Shown: positions 6,199-13,504, counted from the stretch's first letter. The stretch is 15,528 nucleotides of DNA from JBAROU01 sp049642385 (GCA_049642385.1 JBAROU010000122.1:1-15528), one strand, 5' to 3'. Program-made: numbers and translations. The notes: generated from the sequence alone by a model not told the origin.

Positions 6199-7254
6199 CC
6201 GAGCCGGCGCGGAGTCGCCGCGCTGGTCGCAACTGACGGGCGCGTCCGCTTTGCGGTGCTCCTTCTCTTGGTCGCGTTGCCCGTGCTCGCTTCCTGCGGC
6301 GACGATGGTGACACAAGCGGCCCATCGCCCACACTGCAGGTAAGTCCATCGCCAGCAGGCACGACGGCCGAGACGACGTCTTCCGTCTGCGCTGCTGTCC
6401 CCGAAGTGCTCGGGACGGTCGCCTCCCCTGACCTAATCGAGATATCCGGCCTCGCCGCTAGCCGCGACAAGGATGGCGTCCTGTGGGCTCACAACGACAG
6501 CGGCGATACCGCGCGTGTCTTCGCCATCGGTCCGAGCGGAGAACACCTCGCGGCATACACGCTCGTTGGTGCTCAGGCGATCGATTGGGAGGACATGGCG
6601 ATTGGCCCTGGACCGGCTACCAGCGCCGACTACCTGTACCTCGCCGACATCGGCGACAACAATGCCGAACGCCCTGAAGTCCACGTGTATCGAGTGCCCG
6701 AGCCCACCGTGCCTTCTGGCGGTACTCCGGAGGCGGCTGACCTCGACGCCGTTGATAAGCTCACGCTGCGCTATCCCGATCACGCGCATGACGCCGAGAC
6801 GTTGCTGGTCGATCCCAGGAGCGGCGATCTCCTGATTGTCACCAAGGAGCTGCAAGCGCCGACCTCCCTCGTGTTTCGTGCCCCCGATTCGGTCACACCC
6901 GAAGCGCCCTATACGTTGGAGCAGGTCGCCGAGATCGACTTCAAGGCGCTCCAAAGCGGTGTCCAGCCGCCGCCCGACGCTCCGCCTCTCGTCGCCGGCG
7001 TACCCCACCTGCCGACGGGCGGCGATGTCTCTCCTACAGGCAACCTCGTTGCCGTTAGGACGTACGGCAGCGTGTGGGTGTGGGATCGGCCCGACGACGC
7101 ACCGCTGTGGGAGGCGTTCGCCAGCGCCCCCTGTGAAGCGCCGTCATCGATCGAGCCCCAGGGCGAGGCGATCGCCTTCGATGCGGACGGCTCTGGCTAC
7201 ACTACCGTCAGCGAAGGTGCTAATGTCCCCATTCACCACTTTCGTGCACAATAG
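6166..7254 (+). CDS. Predicted secreted lipoprotein with beta-propeller-like domain
   Basis: The 362-residue frame has a lipoprotein signal peptide: VRFAVLLLLVALPVLASC with lipobox LASC and acylated C44, then a Ser/Thr/Pro linker to about 75. The n-region before the hydrophobic core is unusually long (about 28 residues) and begins with MPTTKVDGIQD, the same start as the next gene, so the natural start may differ. The mature part contains EISGLAASR, LWAHNDSGDT, IDWEDMAIGPG, LYLADIGDNN and VYRVPEP, a repeated beta-blade style resembling secreted propeller proteins of unknown function. Two later cysteines may pair (about 79 and 323). It lies 50 bp after the preceding gene and 8 bp before the next one. 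The role is unknown; it is likely anchored outside the membrane. Confidence 0.72.
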   Translation: MPTTKVDGIQDPSRRGVAALVATDGRVRFAVLLLLVALPVLASCGDDGDTSGPSPTLQVSPSPAGTTAETTSSVCAAVPEVLGTVASPDLIEISGLAASRDKDGVLWAHNDSGDTARVFAIGPSGEHLAAYTLVGAQAIDWEDMAIGPGPATSADYLYLADIGDNNAERPEVHVYRVPEPTVPSGGTPEAADLDAVDKLTLRYPDHAHDAETLLVDPRSGDLLIVTKELQAPTSLVFRAPDSVTPEAPYTLEQVAEIDFKALQSGVQPPPDAPPLVAGVPHLPTGGDVSPTGNLVAVRTYGSVWVWDRPDDAPLWEAFASAPCEAPSSIEPQGEAIAFDADGSGYTTVSEGANVPIHHFRAQ

Positions 7255-7260
7255 CGTGTG

Positions 7261-7295
7261 GCATGCCCACCACTAAGGTAGACCGCATCCAGGAC
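7261..7295 (+). repeat. 35-bp duplicated gene start, copy 2
   Basis: Second copy of the 6164-6198 sequence, encoding MPTTKVDRIQD at the start of the 111-aa helical protein gene. Confidence 0.85.
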
Positions 7296-7598
7296 GAAAA
7301 GCTCCGCGACATCATGGCCGCGGCGCACGCCTCGCTCCGCTCCGGCGACTACCTCGACGTCGTCCGCCGCGCCGCCGACACCTACCTCGAGTTGCTTCGT
7401 CGCAAGCCGGAGCTGCTCGCCGAGGGCGGCTTCATGGCCCGCATGCGCATCATGTCGTTCCCCCGCCTCGGCGCCCGCCTCGAACGCGAGGAGGGCAAGG
7501 AGCCGGAAGTGCAGTGGGACCGCGAGAAGTTCGGCTTCGCCGAAGCCGTTACCTACTTCGAGTTCGCCGTCGACTCCCTCGTCCGCGAAGGCCTGTAG
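7263..7598 (+). CDS. Hypothetical 111-aa helical protein
   Basis: The protein begins MPTTKVDRIQDEKLRDIMAAAH and is almost wholly alpha-helical by composition, with segments like DYLDVVRRAADTYLELLRRKPEL and FGFAEAVTYFEFAVDSLV that recall TPR or other helical repeats. There is no signal peptide or membrane segment. No clear Shine-Dalgarno site precedes the ATG, although codon use matches the neighbours and the frame is clean. It starts 8 nt after the lipoprotein stop and ends 6 nt from the convergent DUF6886 gene, with no terminator between. I do not recognise a named family. Its shared start with the lipoprotein gene suggests local rearrangement. Confidence 0.6.
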   Translation: MPTTKVDRIQDEKLRDIMAAAHASLRSGDYLDVVRRAADTYLELLRRKPELLAEGGFMARMRIMSFPRLGARLEREEGKEPEVQWDREKFGFAEAVTYFEFAVDSLVREGL

Positions 7599-7604
7599 TC
7601 CCTG

Positions 7605-8168
7605 TTATCCTGACCTGTCCGCCGAAGGCCAAGCACGACTTTCTGTGGCCAATCGCTCCCACCCCACCGCGTTGTGCAGCCGCGTGCCTGAGAACTCCAG
7701 CGTCGACGCGATCACACGCCGCGACAGCTCTACCAGTGATGGCGTGATGCGCAGCTCCGCACCCGCGATCGTCAGCGCGGCGAGCAGGTCGCCCACCGGC
7801 TCGACAGCCAGCGGCTCCACTCGTTCGTCGCTCACCCAATGTCCCGCTGTCGCGTCGGTCAGCCTGAACGTCGACTCCGGCATCGAGTACCGGTAGAGCG
7901 TCGTCGACCGGATCCGCTCCAGCCACCCCGCCTCCACCGCGATCACCATGCGCGCGTCGATGCCGCCGAACCAGCGCTCGCAGTCATCCTCCGACGTCTT
8001 CGGCCCCGGCCAGAAGCAGGCGCGCGGGCACTGGCGCGGGAAGTAGTACATCGCCGCGTGCCACTCGTCGATCGCCCACACCAGCTCCTCGTCGACGTTG
8101 CTCGTCGCTGCCCGGTGCGGCTCGAACACCGCGATGTCGCGTTCTTCGCTAAAGTGGTACAGCCTCAC
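7605..8168 (-). CDS. DUF6886 family protein
   Basis: This 187-residue protein begins MRLYHFSEERDIAVFEPH and has VWAIDEWHAAMYYFPRQCPRACFW (30-53), then WLERIRSTTLYRYSMPESTF and HWVSDERVEPLAVEPVGDLLAAL, ending STLEFSGTRLHNA. This order matches the family I know as DUF6886, small single-domain proteins without known activity; the N-terminal YHFS/SEE segment recalls ADP-ribosyl-transferase-like folds, but this is only a resemblance. The start is GTG at 8168-8166; GTGAGG lies very close upstream, so the start is moderately certain. It diverges from the SDR gene with 40 bp between. Confidence 0.72.
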   Translation of the reverse strand: MRLYHFSEERDIAVFEPHRAATSNVDEELVWAIDEWHAAMYYFPRQCPRACFWPGPKTSEDDCERWFGGIDARMVIAVEAGWLERIRSTTLYRYSMPESTFRLTDATAGHWVSDERVEPLAVEPVGDLLAALTIAGAELRITPSLVELSRRVIASTLEFSGTRLHNAVGWERLATESRAWPSADRSG

Positions 8169-8208
8169 GCCTCACTCTAACGAAGCGTGACCGATTCGAG
8201 GAGGTCTC

Positions 8209-9003
8209 ATGGACATCAACGGTAAGGTAGCGCTCATCACCGGCGGCGGTTCCGGCATCGGCCGCGCCACCGCGCTGCGCCTGGCGAAGGAAGGCGCCTC
8301 AGTCGTCGTCGCAGACGTCGATGACGATGGCGGCAAAGAGACCGTCCGGCAGATCGAGATCGCTGCCGGGCGCGCCTCCTACGTCCGCGCTGACGTCGCG
8401 GACGAGGCCGACGCGCGCGCGATGGTCGCTTTCGCCGAGGAGACCTTCGGCGGGCTGGACATCCTGCACAACAATGCCGGCATCATCACCCGCCGCCCGC
8501 GCTTCCCGGACGCTGAGACCGAGAGCTGGTACCGCACGCTCGATGTCAACCTGCGCGGCGTGATCATCGGCACGCAGTACGGCATCCGCTCGATGCGCAA
8601 GCGCGGCGGCGGTGTCATCATCAACACCGCATCGATGGCCGGCCTCGCGGGCTGGCCCGGCGATCCGATCTACTCCGCGTCGAAAGGCGGCGTCGTGCTC
8701 TTCACCGCCTCGCTCGCGCTCCTCAAAGACGAAGCGAACATCCGCGTCAACTGCGTCTGTCCCGGCGTCGTCGACACCCCTCTCCTGCGCAAGGCGAGCG
8801 AAGACGCCGCCGACGAGCAACGCCGCGTCGCCGAAGCTCTCGAGCGCTTTCCCGTGCTCTCGCCCGACGACATCGCGGACGCCGTCGTCGAGCTGATCCA
8901 TGACGACACGCTCGCTGGTCGCGCCATGCGCATCCTCAACGGCCGCCCCCGCGAACTCTCGAACTACCCACCGCCCGCCGGCGGCCCCGGCGGGTTGGGG
9001 TAG
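8209..9003 (+). CDS. Short-chain dehydrogenase/reductase (SDR)
   Basis: The 264-residue classical SDR has the dinucleotide motif TGGGSGIG (11-18), an acidic residue after beta-2 (VVVADVDDD, D36) favouring NAD(H), NNAG (88-91), and the catalytic S142, Y155 and K159 (YSASK). CPGVVDTPL marks the end of the core. The C-terminus, rich in Pro and Gly, ends GGPGGLG. The start ATG has GAGGAGG 4 nt upstream. The gene begins a plus-strand run with the crotonase and MaoC-like genes. It probably oxidises a 3-hydroxyacyl or other alcohol; the substrate is unknown. Confidence 0.92.
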   Translation: MDINGKVALITGGGSGIGRATALRLAKEGASVVVADVDDDGGKETVRQIEIAAGRASYVRADVADEADARAMVAFAEETFGGLDILHNNAGIITRRPRFPDAETESWYRTLDVNLRGVIIGTQYGIRSMRKRGGGVIINTASMAGLAGWPGDPIYSASKGGVVLFTASLALLKDEANIRVNCVCPGVVDTPLLRKASEDAADEQRRVAEALERFPVLSPDDIADAVVELIHDDTLAGRAMRILNGRPRELSNYPPPAGGPGGLG

Positions 9004-9012
9004 GGCACTCCG

Positions 9013-9042
9013 TTGCCGCCCTCCGACCTCCTGCTGTACACT
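9013..9042 (+). promoter_or_regulatory. Possible promoter before the crotonase gene
   Basis: TTGCCG at 9013-9018 and TACACT at 9037-9042 with an 18-bp spacer lie in the 79-bp gap between SDR and crotonase genes, 40 bp upstream of the ATG. The crotonase may therefore have its own promoter besides read-through. Confidence 0.4.
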
Positions 9043-9082
9043 CGCAGCGTCTGAACGCCCTCCAGCGAAAGGCAGGCTCCCC

Positions 9083-9931
9083 ATGGCCGATGATGTCCTT
9101 CTCGACAAGCGCGCCGACGGCGTCGCGCTCATCACCCTCAATCGCCCCGATAGCCTCAACGCGATGGGCGGCAAGCTCATGCCCATGCTCGCCGACTACC
9201 TCAAGCAGTGTCAGTGGGACAAGGAGGTGCGCGCCGTTGTCCTCACCGGCGCCGGCCGCGCGTTCTGCGCCGGCGGCGACGTCAAGGGCATGGGCCGCCG
9301 CGACGCTCCCAACGCCGAAGGCGGCGCGCCCGCAGCCGGCAACGGCGAGCAGCCGTCGATCATCGGCGCGATGGACGACGCTGTCGCCGCCCTGCGCGAG
9401 TCGCAGTTCAGCACCAGCTACGTGCTACACACCATGCCCAAGCCCACCATCGCGATGGTGAACGGCTACGCCGTCGGCGCCGGCCTCAGCCTCGCCCTCG
9501 CCTGTGACCTGCGCATCGCGTCCGATCAGGCGAAGTTCGGCACCGCGTTCCGCAACGTCGGCCTCAGCGGCGACTATGGTGGCTCGTACTTCATGACTCG
9601 ACTCGTCGGTATCGGCAAGGCGCGCGAGCTCTACTTCACCGCCGACATGCTCGACGCCCAGGAGGCGCACCGCGTCGGCATCGCCAACCGCGTCGTCGCC
9701 CACGACAAGCTCGCCGAGGAGACGCTCGCGCTGGCAGCGAAGCTTGCGTCCGGCCCGACTGGCACCTTCGCGCGCATGAAGGCGAACCTCAACATGTCGC
9801 AGCAGCTCGACCTGAAGTCGCTGCTCGACTACGAGGCCCTCCACATGCGCCTCTCCGGCATGAGCAACGACTCCCGCGAGGCCGTGCGCGCCTTCATCGA
9901 GAAGCGCGACGCGAAGTTCAGCGGCCGCTAG
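9083..9931 (+). CDS. Crotonase (enoyl-CoA hydratase/isomerase) family protein
   Basis: From ATG 9083 (GGCAGG 6 nt upstream) the protein has 282 residues; a longer frame from 8900 overlaps the SDR and is rejected. Crotonase marks are LNRPDSLNAM (19-28), the oxyanion-hole region RAFCAGGDVKGM (59-70), and YAVGAGLSLALACDLRIA. The two glutamates of classical enoyl-CoA hydratase (E144 and E164 in the rat enzyme) are replaced, by alignment, by S136 and F156. In GLSGDYGG, D164 occupies the place of the Asp in PaaG-type isomerases (GLVPDSGGT). This suggests a Delta3/Delta2-type or PaaG-like isomerase rather than a standard hydratase. A Gly/Ala/Asn-rich insert lies at about 72-92. Next gene begins 45 nt downstream. 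Confidence 0.88.
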   Translation: MADDVLLDKRADGVALITLNRPDSLNAMGGKLMPMLADYLKQCQWDKEVRAVVLTGAGRAFCAGGDVKGMGRRDAPNAEGGAPAAGNGEQPSIIGAMDDAVAALRESQFSTSYVLHTMPKPTIAMVNGYAVGAGLSLALACDLRIASDQAKFGTAFRNVGLSGDYGGSYFMTRLVGIGKARELYFTADMLDAQEAHRVGIANRVVAHDKLAEETLALAAKLASGPTGTFARMKANLNMSQQLDLKSLLDYEALHMRLSGMSNDSREAVRAFIEKRDAKFSGR

Positions 9932-9976
9932 CACACGTCGGGGGTGAGGGAGCGCTAAAAGCGAAAAGAGATCACA

Positions 9977-10876
9977 ATGTCAGATGAAATCACCCTCCAA
10001 GACGGCTTCTACTACGGCCCCCTGCGCACACCGGCCAACGCAGGCCGCGGCACCAGCGGCAACATCCACAGCGACGAAGACGCCCAGCGCCTCGGCTTCA
10101 AGGGCGGGCTCGTCGCCGGCTCGATCCACATGGAGCAGTTCGCGCCGGTGCTCGTGCGCGCCTTCGGCGAGCGCTGGTTCGAGCGCGGTTCGCTCTCGCT
10201 CTACTTCCTTACGCCCACGCTCCACGGCGAAGAAGTGCGCGTCGTCGTCGGTGCGCCGCCTGATGGCGCGAGCGACGCGCAAGTCGAAGCCTGGGCCGAA
10301 CGCCCTACCGGCGAGCGCATCTGCGAAGGCACCGCCGCCATCGGTGACCCGCACGAGCCGTCAGCGCTCCACGCCCGCGACGTCACGCGTCCCACTACCG
10401 GCGACCTGCGCATCCTGGCGGACGCCCGCGCCGGCGACGCGTTCCCGGTCGTCGATGTCAGCGTCGACCAAAAGATCGTTGATGAACGGCTGAAGGTGAT
10501 CACCGAACCGATGCCCTGGTACAGCGATCCTGCGCGCTGGGGCGGCGCCGTCCCGACGACCGTGAACCAGGTGAACGCCCTGATCGAGCCGTGCTACGCC
10601 TACTTACGGCGCCGCCAGCAGCAGGCCATCGGCCTCTACGGCGCGATCGAGCTGCGCAACGTCAGCGGCCCGATGCTCGCCGGGCGCACCTATCGCGCCG
10701 GCGGCACGCTGCTCTTCGCCGGCGACTCGCCCAAGACGGAGTACGTCTGGTTCGATACCTGGGCGGACGATGCGTCCGGCCGTCGCGTCGCCGCGATGCG
10801 TATGATGCTGCGTTTCATGAAGGCCTCCTCGCCGGTCTACCAAGAGGCGGACGTGGGCGCGCCGGCGACGAGCTAA
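9977..10876 (+). CDS. MaoC-like hotdog-fold protein (possible dehydratase)
   Basis: The 299-residue protein has an N-terminal hotdog pattern: GNIHSDEDAQRLGFKGGLVAG (28-48), like the MaoC/R-hydratase motif around the catalytic Asp/His (here H31 and D33 or D35), then LYFLTPTLHGEEVRVVV (75-91). A second half, from about 155, with TEYVWFDTW and AAMRMMLRF, suggests a double-hotdog architecture. AAAAGAG lies near the ATG. The TAA stop overlaps the stop of the opposite histidine-phosphatase gene (shared bases in CTAA, 10873-10876). With the SDR and crotonase genes it fits acyl-CoA conversion. Family assignment is moderately sure, activity not. Confidence 0.65.
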   Translation: MSDEITLQDGFYYGPLRTPANAGRGTSGNIHSDEDAQRLGFKGGLVAGSIHMEQFAPVLVRAFGERWFERGSLSLYFLTPTLHGEEVRVVVGAPPDGASDAQVEAWAERPTGERICEGTAAIGDPHEPSALHARDVTRPTTGDLRILADARAGDAFPVVDVSVDQKIVDERLKVITEPMPWYSDPARWGGAVPTTVNQVNALIEPCYAYLRRRQQQAIGLYGAIELRNVSGPMLAGRTYRAGGTLLFAGDSPKTEYVWFDTWADDASGRRVAAMRMMLRFMKASSPVYQEADVGAPATS

Positions 10877-11424
10877 CTCGGAAAGCCCGCCGCCTCGCGT
10901 AGCTCCACCGCTACATCGTCCCCTTCGAACCGCAGCCGGTACCACTGCCCGCGGTGCGTTGATTCACCCACGCCCCGGAGGTCGTGCGCCGCGATGAGCG
11001 CCGCAACGAACGCTGGGATAGTGTTCCCGTGTGAACACGCGACGACGTGTCCTTCGGGGTGTTCCTGCCGGATCTGCTCAGCCGCGGCCAGCACGCTGCC
11101 TGCGCCGAATGCCGCGACGTTCGCGCCGCTGTTGCGTTCCCCGTCCCAGCCGTCTGGCGCGCGCCACACCTCCTCGCTTAGCTGCGGGAGTATTTCGACC
11201 GTCAGCCCGAAGCGCGTGGCCAGCGGTTCGATGCTCTGCTGGCAGCGCAACGCTGGGCTGGAGTACAGCGCATTGACGGGTTCGCCGGCGAGCGCATCGG
11301 CGAACGCTGCGGCCTGCCGCAACCCGAGCTCGCTAAGCGGGCGCTCGTTCTGGTCGCCGCGCCAGAGCGTCCGGTCGCCGGCATCCATGTGCGGTACGAG
11401 ATCGACGGTGAGCGTCATCGCCAC
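10873..11424 (-). CDS. Histidine phosphatase (phosphoglycerate-mutase-like) with altered RHG motif
   Basis: This 183-residue protein has DRTLWRGDQNERPLSELGLRQA (17-38), VNALYSSPALRCQQSIEPLA (50-69) and HVVACSHGNTIPAFV (126-140; H132), the layout of the histidine-phosphatase superfamily, SixA/MutT-linked type. The first motif, normally LVRHADAG, is LVPHMDAG here: Arg11 is Pro, with nucleophile H12 kept. Codon CCG differs from CGG (Arg) by one base. The start is GTG 11424-11422 with GAGGAAG 7 nt upstream, or ATG at 11418; GTG is preferred. It begins 3 nt after the stop of the hotdog gene, so it is the last gene of a three-gene minus-strand operon. Confidence 0.8.
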   Translation of the reverse strand: MAMTLTVDLVPHMDAGDRTLWRGDQNERPLSELGLRQAAAFADALAGEPVNALYSSPALRCQQSIEPLATRFGLTVEILPQLSEEVWRAPDGWDGERNSGANVAAFGAGSVLAAAEQIRQEHPEGHVVACSHGNTIPAFVAALIAAHDLRGVGESTHRGQWYRLRFEGDDVAVELREAAGFPS

Positions 11425-11427
11425 AGC

Positions 11428-12135
11428 TTACTTCCTCAGCATGACCCACGTCGCCCGCGCGTAGGCGCACAACGCGCCGTCCTCCGCGAACAACGCCGAG
11501 CCGCCGTACAGCTTGCGGCCCTCGCTGCCCAGCGACCAGCCCATCACGACGTAGCGTCGCCCAACCTCGACTGGCGTTACCGCCTTCGCTGCGAGCTTGC
11601 CCAGCACCGCGAGCGTCTCCGGCCCGAAGCCGGTGCCGAAGCCGCTCGGACAATCCAGCGCCGCCCAGACGAACTCCGGTCGCACGAAGCCGCGGTCGTC
11701 CGCCAGCGACGCGTCCGGCGTCCACGGCGCGGCGACGGTGGTCGGCCCGTCGACGAGGCCCGGGAAGATGCGCAGCCCGTCGCTCTCATCGCGCTGTGAG
11801 CCGCACACGAAACACGTCCGGAACGGGCTCTTATCGTCGAGCGCGAGGGAATGGCGGGCCGCCTCCTGCGCCGTCGCAATATCGACTGGCGCCGGCACCT
11901 CGACGTCGAACGTCGCTGGCGACGCCTCGGCGACGATGTCATCGCCATCCCGCAGCGCCGCACCGCCGCCATCGAGTCGCTCAACGGTCAGCGCGTGCTC
12001 GAGTGGTGGCGGCGCCCGTAGCGTTACCTCCGCAGGCCCGTCGACAAACGACGCCAGCACGCCGCATACGTATCCGCCGTTACCGGAGTCCGGCGGCCCG
12101 CAGAACCGCCGGGCGATGGTGACCTGCTCGCTCAC
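11428..12135 (-). CDS. Hotdog-fold thioesterase-like protein
   Basis: From GTG at 12135-12133 the protein has 235 residues. The N-terminal half has FCGPPDSGNGGYVCGVLA (11-28), like the first helix of thioesterase II/hotdog proteins. A second half begins RTCFVCGSQRDESDGLRIFPG (106-126), with a CxxC pair (C108, C111) common in small thioesterases of the 4HBT class. An in-frame ORF extends upstream to 12417 inside the CoA-transferase gene, but the GTG overlaps the CoA-transferase TGA by 3 bp (GTGA), the normal sign of coupling. It may hydrolyse the acyl-CoA formed by its neighbour. The activity is inferred. Confidence 0.62.
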   Translation of the reverse strand: MSEQVTIARRFCGPPDSGNGGYVCGVLASFVDGPAEVTLRAPPPLEHALTVERLDGGGAALRDGDDIVAEASPATFDVEVPAPVDIATAQEAARHSLALDDKSPFRTCFVCGSQRDESDGLRIFPGLVDGPTTVAAPWTPDASLADDRGFVRPEFVWAALDCPSGFGTGFGPETLAVLGKLAAKAVTPVEVGRRYVVMGWSLGSEGRKLYGGSALFAEDGALCAYARATWVMLRK

Positions 12136-13358
12136 GGGATCGCGCCCTGCTCCTTGAGTGGGATGATCTGCTCCCAGTCGTACCCCAGCTCCAGCAGCAC
12201 CTCCTCCGTGTGCTGCCCCAACTCCGGCGACAACCCGCGCGGCGCCGCGCCGCCCTCCGAGAAGTCCGCCGGTGTCGCGATGAACGGCACAGGGCCGTCC
12301 GCCCCCTGTACCTCGGGGAAAACACCCGCCTCCTTCGAGATCGGGTCGTTCACCACGTCGTTCACGTTGTTCACGGGCGCCCACCAGACGTTCTCGCGGT
12401 CGAGAATCTCGCCCCACTCGTCGAGCGACTTCGTCGCGAACACGCCGTCGAGTTCCGCGACGAGCTCCGGCGCATGCTCGCGACGGATGGTGATGTCAGC
12501 GAAGCGCTCGTCTTCCTGCAGGTCCTCGCGCCCGAGCGCGCGCAGCAGGTCGGCCCAGTGGCGGTCGGCCTGCAGGAGCAGCAGCCAGAACCAGCGCCCA
12601 GTCTCTCCTGAGCCTGTCGAAGGGCCTGCCTGGAAGCAGTTGATGATCGGGTTCAGCGCGTGCTCGCGGTCGTACGGCTCGATCGGTACCTTCAGGCGCA
12701 GCGCCAGCATCACGTCCCACGCCATCATGTACGTCCCGACGCGCATCAGCGATGTCGACACAAGCTGGCCCTTGCCGCTGCGCTCGCGCGCGAGCAGCGC
12801 AGCGCAGATCGCGCCCGCCGCGCTCATACCCGTCATGTGGTCGCCCATGCCGCCCCGTTGCTGCGGCAGCGGCGCGCCTTTCGGCACGAGCATCGATGCC
12901 ACGCCCGCGCGTGACCAGAACGCGCCGATGTCGTACGCCGCGCGGTCGCGGTTCGGGCCATCTGCGCCGTAGCCCGTGATCTGCCCGTAGACCAGGCGTG
13001 GGTTTGCCTGCGAGAGCGTCTGGTAATCGAAGCCGAAGTCGTCCAGCACGCGCGGCCGCATGTTCGTCACGAAGACATCCGCGTTGTCGAGGAGCTGGCG
13101 CGCGATCGTGCGCGCCTCGTCGTTTGCGAGGTTCAGCGCGACGCTGCGCTTGCCTCTGTTATCGGCCTCGAACGGCGGTGGGCTCTGCTGCGCGCCTGCG
13201 CCCAGCGCCGACGCGAACAGCCCGCGGAACGGGTCGCCGTTGGGCGGCTCGATCTTGATCACATCGGCGCCCCAGTCGCACAGGATCGCCGCGCACGACG
13301 GCCCCGCCACCCACAGCCCCAGCTCAACGACTCGAATCCCCTCTAGCGGCCCCGGCAT
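12132..13358 (-). CDS. CaiB/BaiF (class III) CoA-transferase
   Basis: This 408-residue protein has PLEGIRVVELGLWVAGPSCA (4-23), LCDWGADVIKIEPPNGDPFR (26-45), NRGKRSVALNL (67-77), ADVFVTNMRP (93-102) and GGMGDHMTGMSAAG (169-182), where D173 corresponds to the catalytic Asp of formyl-CoA transferase. It moves CoA between carboxylic acids. The middle contains an odd stretch, AGPSTGSGET (244-253), encoded by a short dispersed repeat and placed just before GRWFW, where relatives have a compact loop. GAGGAGG lies 6 nt before the ATG. It is the first gene of the minus-strand operon. Confidence 0.92.
   Translation of the reverse strand: MPGPLEGIRVVELGLWVAGPSCAAILCDWGADVIKIEPPNGDPFRGLFASALGAGAQQSPPPFEADNRGKRSVALNLANDEARTIARQLLDNADVFVTNMRPRVLDDFGFDYQTLSQANPRLVYGQITGYGADGPNRDRAAYDIGAFWSRAGVASMLVPKGAPLPQQRGGMGDHMTGMSAAGAICAALLARERSGKGQLVSTSLMRVGTYMMAWDVMLALRLKVPIEPYDREHALNPIINCFQAGPSTGSGETGRWFWLLLLQADRHWADLLRALGREDLQEDERFADITIRREHAPELVAELDGVFATKSLDEWGEILDRENVWWAPVNNVNDVVNDPISKEAGVFPEVQGADGPVPFIATPADFSEGGAAPRGLSPELGQHTEEVLLELGYDWEQIIPLKEQGAIP
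12603..12632. repeat. Dispersed repeat inserted in frame in the CoA-transferase gene
   Basis: On the minus strand it reads CCTTCGACAGGCTCAGG (12623-12607) between short GC-rich flanks. I recognise this motif as an interspersed repeat seen in many bacterial genomes. It is read as GPSTGSGE without breaking the frame. Confidence 0.6.
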
Positions 13359-13392
13359 CTCGCGCCTCCTCGTGCTCTGAATGTGCGCGCAG

Positions 13393-13398
13393 ATTATA
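13393..13398 (-). promoter_or_regulatory. -10 box of the CoA-transferase promoter
   Basis: On the minus strand the hexamer is a perfect TATAAT, 34 bp before the ATG. The expected -35 region falls in the REP at 13413-13441 and does not match TTGACA, so an activator or the REP itself may matter. Confidence 0.45.
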
Positions 13399-13412
13399 GC
13401 GAGCGTAGACGG

Positions 13413-13441
13413 GTAGGGGCGGGTTTCAAACCCGCCCCTAC
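13413..13441. repeat. REP element (type B), perfect 29-bp palindrome
   Basis: GTAGGGGCGGGTTT (13413-13426) and AAACCCGCCCCTAC (13428-13441) are perfect inverse complements around C13427. The head GTAGGGGCGG is shared with the type A REPs. It sits between the divergent promoters of the CoA-transferase operon and the leader-peptide/methyltransferase unit. Confidence 0.9.
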
Positions 13442-13446
13442 ATCGC

Positions 13447-13476
13447 TTCGCCCAAAGACCCGCGGTGTGCTATCCT
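13447..13476 (+). promoter_or_regulatory. Weak promoter for the leader-peptide transcript
   Basis: TTCGCC at 13447-13452 and TATCCT at 13471-13476, 18 bp apart, give 3/6 and 4/6 matches. The start would be near 13483, giving a leader with only about 20 nt before the ATG at 13505. Confidence 0.35.
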
Positions 13477-13504
13477 ACGCCCACCACACTAAGGAGGTGC
13501 ACCG

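Noticed and set aside
8900..9082. Extended N-terminus of the crotonase
   Set aside because: It overlaps the SDR end and has shadow-like composition; the ATG at 9083 has a ribosome site and matches the family's usual start.
8299..9186. 295-codon minus-strand frame over the SDR
   Set aside because: Mirror of the SDR and crotonase coding pattern, with no recognisable domain.
12136..12417. Extended N-terminus of the hotdog protein
   Set aside because: It lies fully inside the CoA-transferase gene; GTG at 12135 overlapping the stop codon explains the start better.
12154..12972. 272-codon plus-strand frame inside the CoA-transferase gene
   Set aside because: Ser/Pro/Arg-rich composition typical of shadow frames; the opposite strand holds a full CaiB protein.
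13413..13441. Type B palindrome as an intrinsic terminator
   Set aside because: No U-tract on either side, and the same unit recurs as a dispersed repeat between other genes.
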